A DNA stretch of 30,380 nucleotides, from positions 1-30,380 of the forward strand of contig CANKLS010000009.1 of the NCBI GenBank assembly GCA_947483645.1, read 5' to 3'. This DNA is from Bradymonadales bacterium. GTDB taxonomy: Bacteria > Myxococcota > Bradymonadia > REDH01. The notes under the pieces are model-generated. The model was not told the DNA's origin, made no database searches, and saw nothing but the letters and a program-made list of their open reading frames with translations. Shown in pieces: positions 14,463 to 22,156 of this stretch (positions are counted from its first letter, which is position 1; every line of letters begins with the position of its first letter). The translations under genes were made by a program, and so were the position numbers.

Positions 14463-16673
14463 TCAGGGCTTCGACCGACGGCGCGGCCCCTGATCGGCCC
14501 CATCCTTCGGCGCCAGCACAGCGCGCATCACATCGCGCAGGCCGCACTCCGACAGGAAGTTCTCGGCCTGGGTCTGCCCCTCACGCGTCTGCAGCATCTG
14601 GGCCACGCTGAGCGCCAGCCCGCGCACCCGCGCCACCTGGAGCTCCGACCGGCCGCCGCGAAGCGCCAGCGCCACCACCTGGTCGGCCGATACCTCTACC
14701 AGCCGCGCTGCTGCGTCCCCCGTTGCGGGTGCCAGCTTGTGACCCTGCTCGATCCAGTAGCCCCACGAGCGCGGCGCACGACCAAGCTCCGCAGGAAGCC
14801 GCGGCTTGCGGGTCCAGAGCTGCTCCAGCTCGAGCGCGCTCCGGTGCGGCAGCCGCGCCTGCCGCTGCGACGCGGTCGCCACCGTGTAGGTGACCAGCGC
14901 TGCCGCCATCGACGGCTCGCCCTGCCAGCCATCCAGCCCGAGCGAGAAGACCAGCTCCGCCGCCGTCGCATGACGACCCGCCAGCAGCAGCGCCAGCAGC
15001 AGCGCCACATCGGGCGTATCGCCCCGCTGGATCAAACCTGCGAGCGCAAGCTCCGTCTCTGCCGCAACGGCACCCATATGGCCCGCGGCCTCCGCGGCCT
15101 CGAGCAGCAGCGCAAGCCGCTCCTCGGTCGCAGCCCCGCGCCAGGCTTGGCAGGCCGCGTCCCAGCCCAGGCGCGCCTCGCCCGAGGCCAGCGCTCGGCA
15201 GATGCGCGACTCCACGCTCCCCGCCACCTCGCCGCGGCGAACAACCGAGGGCCCCGCAGCGACCGCACCCTTCGAAACCACGCCCGGAGCGGGCGCCGAC
15301 TGCACACGGCGGATGAGCACCGCAGGCTCGCGGCGCGGCGCCTCTGTGCGCACCTCCGCAGGCTCCGACAGGCCACGCCCGGGCCGCTTCTGCACCGTCG
15401 GCAACGAGGTCGGCATCATCTGCGCCGCAGGGCCGCGCACCAGCGGCCGCACCGTCACGGTAGGCGGACGGAGCGACGGAATCGACATGAAGCCGGGCGC
15501 GCCCGTCGGAGGCATGAAGGCGGGAATCGCGCCACCGCTGAGCGAGGGCCCGAGCGAACGCAGGCTCTCACCCGGCGCCATCAGCGAGCCGCCTGTTCCC
15601 TCCGCATCATCCTCTTCGAAATCGTCTGTGTCGGGTGCGGCGACCGCCTCGGGGAGCTCCTCGTCGTCGAAGTCGAGCTCGGCCTGCGAGCGCGGCAGCA
15701 TCGTTGCCTCGTCCTCCTCGTCGTCGCCCTCCTCTTCCTCGTCGTCATCGCCCTCGTCGTCCTCGTCATCGTCTTCCATTCCGAGGAAGGGATCGTCGAA
15801 GTCGAGCTCCTCCTCCTCGTCCCACTCCTCCACCTCGAGGCCCGACTCCGCCGTGAAGCTCGCCACATCGTTGGCCAGCCGGACGGCCACCGCGACGGCC
15901 TCTTCGTAGACTGGCCCGAACAGCGTCGCCGTCTCCATCGGGAGCCGCCACGAGGGTGGCTGCGCGAGACGCTGCAGGATGAAGAGCGGCTGCTCCGCCG
16001 GCTTCACCGAGAAGGAGATCGACTCGATGCCCTGCATGGCCCGGTTGAACCGGTCCGGCACCATCTCGCTCACGGGCATGCCGCGCTGCTCCTGCGCCGC
16101 GACGTTGGCAGAGGCCTCGACCGAACGTGCGCCCTCCTCGCCGAACCAGACGCGCCGGAAGGCACCGATGAGCGACTTCCGCTCGATGCCGCGGAGCTGC
16201 CAGATGAGGAAAGGATCGCTCTCCAACGCCTCGGCGAAGGCATAGTGGACCGCCGCGATGTGCTTGCAGGGACGCGCCTTGTCCGGGCAGTTGCAGGAGC
16301 CGAGCATCTCCGAGTTCCGCGCGGGGAAGAGGCTCAGCGAGAAGGCACGGAAGGCCTCCTCCATGCCGGGCGGCATCGTCCCTGCGAGCAGGAAGGCCGG
16401 GTAGTAGGCCCGCTCGCCAAGCGCGAGCAGCAGCCGCTCCGAATCCGACTCGCGGAAGGGCGGGATTTCGATGGAGGTCGAGTAGGGCTTCGCCCGCGAA
16501 CCCTGCACCCGCGCCGTGATCTTCCCCGCGTGCACCTGCAGCTGCATCACATGGCCCTTCTCCGCGTAGTCTTTGCCGCGCGGGAGCCGGTTCTGCCAGG
16601 CGGTCGAGAGCCGCTCGAGCGCCGTGATCCAGGCCGTCCCCCAGCCCGTGTTGCCATACCGTCCGAGCGTCAT
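14463..16673 (-). CDS. SWIM zinc-finger protein, partner of SNF2 helicase
   Basis: The product is 736 residues. It has a SWIM motif, CNCPDKARPCKH (Cys127, Cys129, Cys136, His138), followed by ALESDPFLIWQLRG. This is the usual arrangement in bacterial SWIM proteins encoded beside SNF2 helicases. SWIM domains bind zinc and contact DNA or protein. Residues 279-358 are extremely acidic (runs of Asp/Glu, two LDFDD copies), then a Pro-rich low-complexity stretch leads to an Ala/Leu-rich helical C-terminal region. The start overlaps the SNF2 stop as ATGA, with GGAGG seven bases upstream, so the two are translationally coupled. The inferred role is accessory subunit of the SNF2 motor in DNA repair, chromosome transactions or defence. 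The family is clear; the biological role is not. Confidence 0.87.
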   Translation of the reverse strand: MTLGRYGNTGWGTAWITALERLSTAWQNRLPRGKDYAEKGHVMQLQVHAGKITARVQGSRAKPYSTSIEIPPFRESDSERLLLALGERAYYPAFLLAGTMPPGMEEAFRAFSLSLFPARNSEMLGSCNCPDKARPCKHIAAVHYAFAEALESDPFLIWQLRGIERKSLIGAFRRVWFGEEGARSVEASANVAAQEQRGMPVSEMVPDRFNRAMQGIESISFSVKPAEQPLFILQRLAQPPSWRLPMETATLFGPVYEEAVAVAVRLANDVASFTAESGLEVEEWDEEEELDFDDPFLGMEDDDEDDEGDDDEEEEGDDEEDEATMLPRSQAELDFDDEELPEAVAAPDTDDFEEDDAEGTGGSLMAPGESLRSLGPSLSGGAIPAFMPPTGAPGFMSIPSLRPPTVTVRPLVRGPAAQMMPTSLPTVQKRPGRGLSEPAEVRTEAPRREPAVLIRRVQSAPAPGVVSKGAVAAGPSVVRRGEVAGSVESRICRALASGEARLGWDAACQAWRGAATEERLALLLEAAEAAGHMGAVAAETELALAGLIQRGDTPDVALLLALLLAGRHATAAELVFSLGLDGWQGEPSMAAALVTYTVATASQRQARLPHRSALELEQLWTRKPRLPAELGRAPRSWGYWIEQGHKLAPATGDAAARLVEVSADQVVALALRGGRSELQVARVRGLALSVAQMLQTREGQTQAENFLSECGLRDVMRAVLAPKDGADQGPRRRSKP
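15600..15839 (-). repeat. Acidic low-complexity tract in the SWIM protein
   Basis: GA-rich codons specify residues 279-358, dominated by Asp and Glu, with LDFDD occurring twice. It could be a DNA-mimic or a docking segment for a basic partner (inference). Confidence 0.75.
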
Positions 16674-19600
16674 TGGCCGGCCTCCGTTAGGTCATCCACC
16701 GCGGCCGTCGCCTGCAGCGAGAAGATCTCGCTCAGCTCGTCGTCCGACATCTCGGTGATCCAGGCCTCGCCCTCGCCGATGACCGATTCGGCCAGCGACC
16801 GCTTCGACTCCAGGATCTCATCAATCTTCTCTTCGACCGTCCCGGTCACGATCATCTTGTGTACCTGCACATCACGCGTCTGACCCAACCGGAAGGCCCG
16901 ATCTGTCGCCTGGTTCTCGACCGCGGGATTCCACCAGCGATCGAAGTGGAAGACATGGTTGGCCCGCGTCAGATTGAGGCCCGTACCACCCGCCTTGATC
17001 GACAGAATGAGGATCGGCGACGCGTCGGGATCGGTCTGGAAGGTTGACACCATCTCGTCCCGCTTCTCCGCCACCACACCGCCATGCAGGAAGGGCACCG
17101 CCACCTTGAGCTGCGCCCGGAAGTGCTCCACCAGCAGGTCGCCCATCTCACGATACTGGGTGAAGACGAGCGCGTGGTCGCCCTCTGCGATCACCTCCTC
17201 CAGCATCTCGGTCAGACGGGCCAATTTGCCCGAGCGACCGGTCAGCTTGCCCTCCCGCTCCTTGAGGTAGTGGTCGGGGTGGTTGCAGATCTGCTTGAGC
17301 GCCGTGAGTAGCGCCAGGATGTTGCCCCGGCGCTTTAGCCCGCTCGTGCCGCTGATGCGCGCCATCGCCATGTCGACGGTCGCCTGGTAGAGCGTCGCCT
17401 GCTCCCGCGTGAGCGTGCAGTAGACCTTGTACTCCTGCTTCTCGGGCAGGTCCTGGATGACGTTCGGGTCGGTCTTGAGCCGCCGCAGCACGAAGGGGCC
17501 GACCATCTTCTTGAGCGTCTCGCGGGCCTTGGCATCGCCAAACCGCTCGATGGGCACGGCGAACTTGCGACGGAACTCACCCAGGCTGCCGAGCAGGCCG
17601 GGGTTGGCGAACTCGAGGATGGACCAGAGCTCGGCGAGACGGTTTTCGACCGGCGTACCCGTCAGCGCGATGCGATGGTCGGCGGGAATCGACCGCACCG
17701 CCACAGCCTGCTGCGCCACCGGGTTCTTGATGTTCTGTGCCTCGTCCACCACCAGGTGGGACCACTGCTTGGTGCCGAGCAGCTCGGCATCCATGCGGGC
17801 CATCACGTAGGTTGTGAGGACCACCGAGGCCCCCTTGCAGAGCCGCTCGAGCTCCGTCGCAGAGCCGGCCCGCGTGCGACCATGATGGCGCACGACACGC
17901 AGGCCCGGCGCAAACCGCCGCAGCTCGTGCTCCCAGTTGCCCAGCACCGAGGTCGGACAGATAAGCAGCGCAGGTGCGCCATCGCCGCCTGTCTTGGCGC
18001 GGTGATGGAGCAGCAGCGCGATGATCTGGATGGTCTTGCCCAATCCCATGTCGTCGGCGAGGCAGGCGCCAAAGCCCGACTCCGCTGTCTGCGCGAGCCA
18101 GGTGAGGCCACGCTGCTGGTAGGGACGGAGCTCGCCAACGAAGCCGGCCGGAGCATCCACAAGGGAGCTCGCCTCGCGGTCGCGGAGCGAGTCGATGAGC
18201 GACTTGATGTTGCCGCTCGCCACCACATCGATGACCCCCTGGTCGGTCGCAAACTCGCCGGCCAGCGCCACCGAGATGGCCGCCGCACGGTCCATCGTCC
18301 CGGTGTCCTTCTTGCCGTGGAAGAGGTTCTCCATCATCGCGAGCTCGGCGGGGTCTACCGCCAGCCACTCGCCACGCCACTGCACGAGCGGCTGCTTCAT
18401 CGCCGCGATCTCGCGGAACTCCTCTGCGGTCAGCTGGTGATCGCCGACTGCGACCTGCCACTGGAAGGCAACCACCGCATTCATGCCAACCTTGGAGGGG
18501 CCCCGGTTCCAGCGCTCCTCCATGTCGCCCACCTGGAGCTTCAGCTTGAGCCGCTGCTGCCCCTCGTTGCGGAGCTCCTTAGGCACGCGCACCGAGGCGC
18601 CGAGCTGCGACAGCATCGGGCCGGCCTGCGAGAAGAACTCCCAGGCCTCTTCGGTAGAGAGCACCACGCCGCGCGGGCAGCGCTCATGCAGCGACCGCCC
18701 GATAGGGCCGAAGACCCGCGCGCTCTCGCCGAGCGAGATGAGCAGGCTCTCGTGCGGCTGCACGAACCGCTTATCGCCAACCATCATCTCGAAGGCCGCC
18801 GTCTGCCAGACCGTGCCGGCGTCGATGCGGCAGCTCGGGTCCTCGTTGGACTCCAGCATGAACCGCAGGAACCAGGCGTCGCGCGCCCCGTCGGTCTCTG
18901 CCGACATCCCCGGCACCTCCAGATGGTAGGCCACCGCGTAGCTGTCGCCCGGCGTGCCGCGCGGACGCACAGGCGCCGTCCAGCGGGCCAGCTCTGCAGC
19001 AAGCGGCTGCTCGACGAGTCCCGCGGTCTCCATCACAGGATCGACCGCCGTTAGACCATACCGCCAGCGGAGCTCCCAGGGCGCGAGCTCGCGGTTGTCT
19101 TTGCGAGGCCGGTCCTTGGAGGTCGAGGGCATCGCCTCGCGGCACATCGCATCGGCAGCAGCATCGAGGAAGGCCCGCAGCAGCGCCTCGGGCTGCCAGA
19201 CGGTCGACATCGGCGTGACCGACTTCCTCCGGCGCCGACGGCGGTTGCCCCGCTTCTTCCGCTTGCGCGCCGTGTCGTGCGCCTGCCCATCGTTCATCAC
19301 CACCGCGTGGCCCGCCAGCGGCAGCGACCGCTCCAGCATCGCAAGCCGCTCGCGCGACGCGGGGCTCAGCACCGTCATGCCCCAGCGCGCCACCAGCTGG
19401 CCCTTGTCGCTCGTCTCGATCAGCGGAACCATCTCGCCCGCCGCGACCATCTCTACCGCCAGCTTCGCCGCCATCGCCCAGATGCGCACCGAGTCCGACA
19501 CCTTGCGCTGCGCCGCCTCTGCCAGGTCCATCCGAACCAGCGTCCGGATGGTCTCATACATGGGAAGCCGGATGCCCCAGATCTCCGCAATCTCCCAATC

Positions 19601-19819
19601 TTCCGTCTTGTTCCGCTGCGGCGTCGGGATGACCAGATCGGCCTTCTCCGGACGCTGCTGCGACTTGCCGCGACGCAAGAGCCGGAGCGCCGACATCGCA
19701 CGTCGCGCCTGCTCCTCACCCCGAGGCGGCATGCACCAGAACATCAGTCGCCCCGTATGCGAACCTTCGTATCGGGGAATGAAGGTCGCCTGCAGCGACC
19801 GCAGATCAGCACTAGACAT
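16670..19819 (-). CDS. SNF2-family DNA translocase/helicase
   Basis: The product is 1049 residues. The ATPase motifs are complete: Walker A ADDMGLGKT (588-596), PTSVLGNWEHEL, DEAQNIKNP (692-700), LTGTPVENRLAELWS, LVFTQY, AGGTGLNLT and QATDRAFRLGQ (970-980). Before them, KQPLVQWRGEWLAVDP (475-490) marks the bacterial SNF2-associated domain (DUF3670 type). Such proteins move along double-stranded DNA using ATP. A very basic patch lies at residues 186-199. I chose the ATG at 19819 because it overlaps the upstream TAG and has GAGG just before it; an open frame extends to 19975 but would sit inside the upstream gene. It is coupled on both sides, overlapping the 420-residue gene by 8 bases and the SWIM gene by 4. 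Bacillus-type SNF2/SWIM pairs are the closest known arrangement. Confidence 0.92.
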   Translation of the reverse strand: MSSADLRSLQATFIPRYEGSHTGRLMFWCMPPRGEEQARRAMSALRLLRRGKSQQRPEKADLVIPTPQRNKTEDWEIAEIWGIRLPMYETIRTLVRMDLAEAAQRKVSDSVRIWAMAAKLAVEMVAAGEMVPLIETSDKGQLVARWGMTVLSPASRERLAMLERSLPLAGHAVVMNDGQAHDTARKRKKRGNRRRRRRKSVTPMSTVWQPEALLRAFLDAAADAMCREAMPSTSKDRPRKDNRELAPWELRWRYGLTAVDPVMETAGLVEQPLAAELARWTAPVRPRGTPGDSYAVAYHLEVPGMSAETDGARDAWFLRFMLESNEDPSCRIDAGTVWQTAAFEMMVGDKRFVQPHESLLISLGESARVFGPIGRSLHERCPRGVVLSTEEAWEFFSQAGPMLSQLGASVRVPKELRNEGQQRLKLKLQVGDMEERWNRGPSKVGMNAVVAFQWQVAVGDHQLTAEEFREIAAMKQPLVQWRGEWLAVDPAELAMMENLFHGKKDTGTMDRAAAISVALAGEFATDQGVIDVVASGNIKSLIDSLRDREASSLVDAPAGFVGELRPYQQRGLTWLAQTAESGFGACLADDMGLGKTIQIIALLLHHRAKTGGDGAPALLICPTSVLGNWEHELRRFAPGLRVVRHHGRTRAGSATELERLCKGASVVLTTYVMARMDAELLGTKQWSHLVVDEAQNIKNPVAQQAVAVRSIPADHRIALTGTPVENRLAELWSILEFANPGLLGSLGEFRRKFAVPIERFGDAKARETLKKMVGPFVLRRLKTDPNVIQDLPEKQEYKVYCTLTREQATLYQATVDMAMARISGTSGLKRRGNILALLTALKQICNHPDHYLKEREGKLTGRSGKLARLTEMLEEVIAEGDHALVFTQYREMGDLLVEHFRAQLKVAVPFLHGGVVAEKRDEMVSTFQTDPDASPILILSIKAGGTGLNLTRANHVFHFDRWWNPAVENQATDRAFRLGQTRDVQVHKMIVTGTVEEKIDEILESKRSLAESVIGEGEAWITEMSDDELSEIFSLQATAAVDDLTEAGQ
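19223..19264 (-). other. Basic patch in the SNF2 protein
   Basis: Residues 186-199 read KRKKRGNRRRRRRK and sit between two N-terminal segments far from the ATPase core. It may be an electrostatic tether to DNA or to the acidic tract of the SWIM partner (inference). Confidence 0.7.
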
Positions 19820-21074
19820 CCCACCTCGCATCACGCTTCGCACCGGCTGCTGCCGTGCGTCGCCGAATTCGAACCACATAGGCCTCCAGCCAGGCCGTCG
19901 TATCGACGCCGGCGCGGAGCACCACCACACCCTCGCTGCTGACCTCCAGAACCGCCGGGCCAAGAACATGATCACGCCGCACCGCGGCGGCCTCCTCGGG
20001 CCCCGCCAGCCGCACCCAGGCCGAGGCTGCGCGCACCGTCACAGAGCCCTCCGGCAGCACCGGCGCGCGACGGAACTCAGGCTCCGCCGCCTGCGCCAAC
20101 CGAAAGACCATCTGCGGAGCCTGCTGAAAGTGCATCTGCGGAGCATCGAACACCTCGGCACCTCGCCGCGCGCGCCGGAGCACCGGCGTCTGCACCGGCG
20201 CAGATGCCGGCGCCTCCGCGAAGAAGGCATTGATGGGCGCATCGGAGCTCCACTCCGAGGCAGGCTCCGAACGACGCGGGGTGCTCCGCTCCGATGAGGG
20301 CTCCGAACGGCGCGGCGAACGACGCGCCACCGCCGATGTAGCCGCCGGCAGCCGCTCCAGCACCGCCCCGATCTGCGCCACCAACTCCAGCGGCACCACC
20401 AGCCGGCCTGCGCCATCCTTGGGCGTCAGCGCCACCCGGAAGACCAGCCCCTGCTCCCCCGCGGCGCCCTCTGCCAGCGTCACCACCGGCAGCGGCGCCT
20501 CTGCAGGATTCCGCACCTTCGACGCGGGCAGCGGCGCCGCTTCGAGCGCCTCCTGCAGCAGCGCCCGATCGGCCGGCCGTAGCCGTGCAACCCGCGCCTC
20601 GAGCTCCTCAGGCGCGCGCAGCCGCGCAGCTGCGTCGAGCACCCACTCCACCTGCGTCGTCCGCGGCCCCACCTCCAAGCTCCGGCCCAGCGTGTGCGAG
20701 GCCTCCGGCGTGAGTCGCGACAGCAGCGTCAGCAGGCAGCCACGCTCGCCCGGCAGGTTGGGCGCCAGCGCTACCGCCAGCTCCTCCTGCACCTCGTAGC
20801 CCGACGCAGATGGCCAGAGCAGGCCGAGCTCCACAAAAGTGAGCGGATCCGCAAGCTCCTCCTCGTCCATCTCCTCCATCGGCGATGCGCAGATGCGCAC
20901 CAGATCCCGCTGCAGCTTCTGTGTCGAGCAGGCCTCCAGCACACAGGTCGCAACACGCAGCGAACGCATCCCCTCGGCAAGCGAACGCACCTCCGCAGAG
21001 GGCGCCTCAAGCCGCGAGGCGAGCGCCGAAAGCGCGGTCGGCGACAGCCGCTGAAGCAGCGCTAGCGCACGCAT
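19812..21074 (-). CDS. Unknown protein of the SNF2-SWIM operon, paralogue of the preceding gene
   Basis: The product is 420 residues and is not firmly recognised. The first 180 residues are Leu/Ala/Glu-rich and helical. They contain VELGLLWPSASGYEVQEELA (residues 84-103), which resembles the winged-helix style of XPB/Ssl2-like helicase-associated domains (tentative). This part aligns with the 301-residue protein encoded just upstream: both share ERG-x-x-LTLLSR followed by a helix and an R.VE/Q.EWVL-like segment. Residues around 255-285 form a Ser/Glu/Arg/Pro-rich linker with RRSEP repeats. The C-terminus is predicted beta-rich, with an APQM repeat. The SD AGGAG lies six bases before the ATG. 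It follows its paralogue by nine bases and overlaps SNF2. It is probably a subunit or regulator of the SNF2 machine. Confidence 0.7.
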   Translation of the reverse strand: MRALALLQRLSPTALSALASRLEAPSAEVRSLAEGMRSLRVATCVLEACSTQKLQRDLVRICASPMEEMDEEELADPLTFVELGLLWPSASGYEVQEELAVALAPNLPGERGCLLTLLSRLTPEASHTLGRSLEVGPRTTQVEWVLDAAARLRAPEELEARVARLRPADRALLQEALEAAPLPASKVRNPAEAPLPVVTLAEGAAGEQGLVFRVALTPKDGAGRLVVPLELVAQIGAVLERLPAATSAVARRSPRRSEPSSERSTPRRSEPASEWSSDAPINAFFAEAPASAPVQTPVLRRARRGAEVFDAPQMHFQQAPQMVFRLAQAAEPEFRRAPVLPEGSVTVRAASAWVRLAGPEEAAAVRRDHVLGPAVLEVSSEGVVVLRAGVDTTAWLEAYVVRIRRRTAAAGAKRDARWDV

Positions 21075-21083
21075 GCAGCACTC

Positions 21084-21989
21084 CTACCCATGCACCACCT
21101 CAATGCCTTCCAGCAGCTCGTTCAAGAGCGCCTCCAACTCCTCCACCGCCACCTCTGCGGGAACCACAAAGCGGCGCTGGTCGAGCCGCTCCGACAGGTA
21201 GCCCGCAAGCCGCGGCTCCTGCGCCATCCGCTCTGCAAGCGGCCGTGTCGTCACCGTCACCACTGCGCTCACCGCGCCATGTGCGGGGAACTCGAACGGC
21301 GACACACGCTCCACCACCGCCCGCTTGGCACGCGCGGGCCGCTTGCCCACCGCCTGCGCCACCTCCCGCGCCGCAACTTCGTGCACCCCATCCCGCTTCG
21401 ACAGCAGAAACTTCGCACCACCGGCGAAGGGCTCCACGGAGACCCCCGTCAGCTCCCGAACAGGCAACGGCAACCGCTTCTGCGACACCGCACCGAGCTC
21501 CTCCATCCCCGCCGTCGGCGCGGCCAGCAGCCACGCGTGCAGCGACAGCACCAGCTCCACGCGACGGCTCCGCTGCGGCAGCCCCACAGCCTCCGCCAGC
21601 AGGCGAAGCGAACCTTCGTCACACCGCGACAGGAGCGTCAGCGACCAGCCCCGCTCCACCTCCGCGCGACCCTGCTCCAGCACCACCAGCTCCGCCGGCA
21701 GTGAGACGCCACCGGCCGCCGCCACCAGCAGGCTCCGAGAGGCCAGCCAGCTCGCCATCTCCTCCATCCCAAGCTCCGGCAAGAGCGGCACACAACCCTC
21801 CTCCAACAACCGCACATAGAGCGGCGCAGCGCCGTCGGCGCAGACCCGCTCGTAGAGCTGATCGCGTACAGCAGTCGAAAAGAGAGACTCGGCCATGACG
21901 CGCGGTGAGCCGCAAGGCACACCCCAGCGCAAGGCACTGAGCTCTCTCATCGCCGCTGAAAGGCTGGAGAGGTGCTCGATGATTCGCAT
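21084..21989 (-). CDS. Unknown protein, first gene of the SNF2-SWIM operon
   Basis: The product is 301 residues and is not firmly recognised. It is a paralogue of the downstream 420-residue protein over about its first 170 residues. MRIIEHLSSLSAA matches MRALALLQRLSPT, LLVAAAGGVSLPAELVVL matches LLWPSASGYEVQEELAVAL, and both have ERG..LTLLSR. It lacks the downstream protein's low-complexity linker and C-terminal extension. The C-terminal 80 residues contain VVTVTTRPLAERM and end in an acidic helix (EVAVEELEALLNELLEG). I used the ATG at 21989 because its N-terminus aligns with the paralogue, although no SD is visible there. The shared fold may be helicase-associated winged helix, but this is a weak match by eye. 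Confidence 0.65.
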   Translation of the reverse strand: MRIIEHLSSLSAAMRELSALRWGVPCGSPRVMAESLFSTAVRDQLYERVCADGAAPLYVRLLEEGCVPLLPELGMEEMASWLASRSLLVAAAGGVSLPAELVVLEQGRAEVERGWSLTLLSRCDEGSLRLLAEAVGLPQRSRRVELVLSLHAWLLAAPTAGMEELGAVSQKRLPLPVRELTGVSVEPFAGGAKFLLSKRDGVHEVAAREVAQAVGKRPARAKRAVVERVSPFEFPAHGAVSAVVTVTTRPLAERMAQEPRLAGYLSERLDQRRFVVPAEVAVEELEALLNELLEGIEVVHG

Positions 21990-22025
21990 GCAGTGAATAA
22001 GAGATTGCTCGATCGATTTTCGGAC

Positions 22026-22046
22026 GAGTCACCCCCGGGCCGACTC
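22026..22046 (-). promoter_or_regulatory. Short inverted repeat in the SNF2-SWIM operon leader
   Basis: GAGTC and GACTC arms (22042-22046 and 22026-22030) flank an 11-base GC-rich loop, about 37 bases before the first start codon. It could be an operator or leader hairpin. The arms are only five bases, so chance is possible. Confidence 0.2.
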
Positions 22047-22114
22047 ACTCCGTCTTGAGGACCCCAGCCCGCCTCCGGATAACCCATCGGCGGCCCGAAA
22101 GCCCAACAACGCTG

Positions 22115-22143
22115 CCATTTGCAGCAACCCGAGGCCTTGTCAA
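22115..22143 (-). promoter_or_regulatory. Possible promoter of the SNF2-SWIM operon
   Basis: A perfect -35 TTGACA (22138-22143) is followed after 17 bases by AAATGG (22115-22120), preceded by TGC as in an extended -10. It lies in the 167-base gap between the ABC exporter and the operon, leaving a leader of about 120 bases. The -10 match is poor. Confidence 0.35.
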
Positions 22144-22156
22144 CGGACTTTGCGCC

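Noticed and set aside
11823..16883. A 1686-codon open frame on the plus strand, antisense to the carboxyltransferase, BKACE and SWIM genes
   Set aside because: It is a shadow of high-GC codon use: the minus-strand genes avoid the codons that would create stops in this frame. The product is low complexity (Arg/His/Leu-rich) with no domain, and three well-recognised genes lie opposite.
19820..19975. N-terminal extension of the SNF2 gene to ATG 19975
   Set aside because: It would overlap about 160 bases of the preceding gene, adds Trp/Arg-rich sequence without homology, and the ATG at 19819 has an SD and a stop/start overlap.
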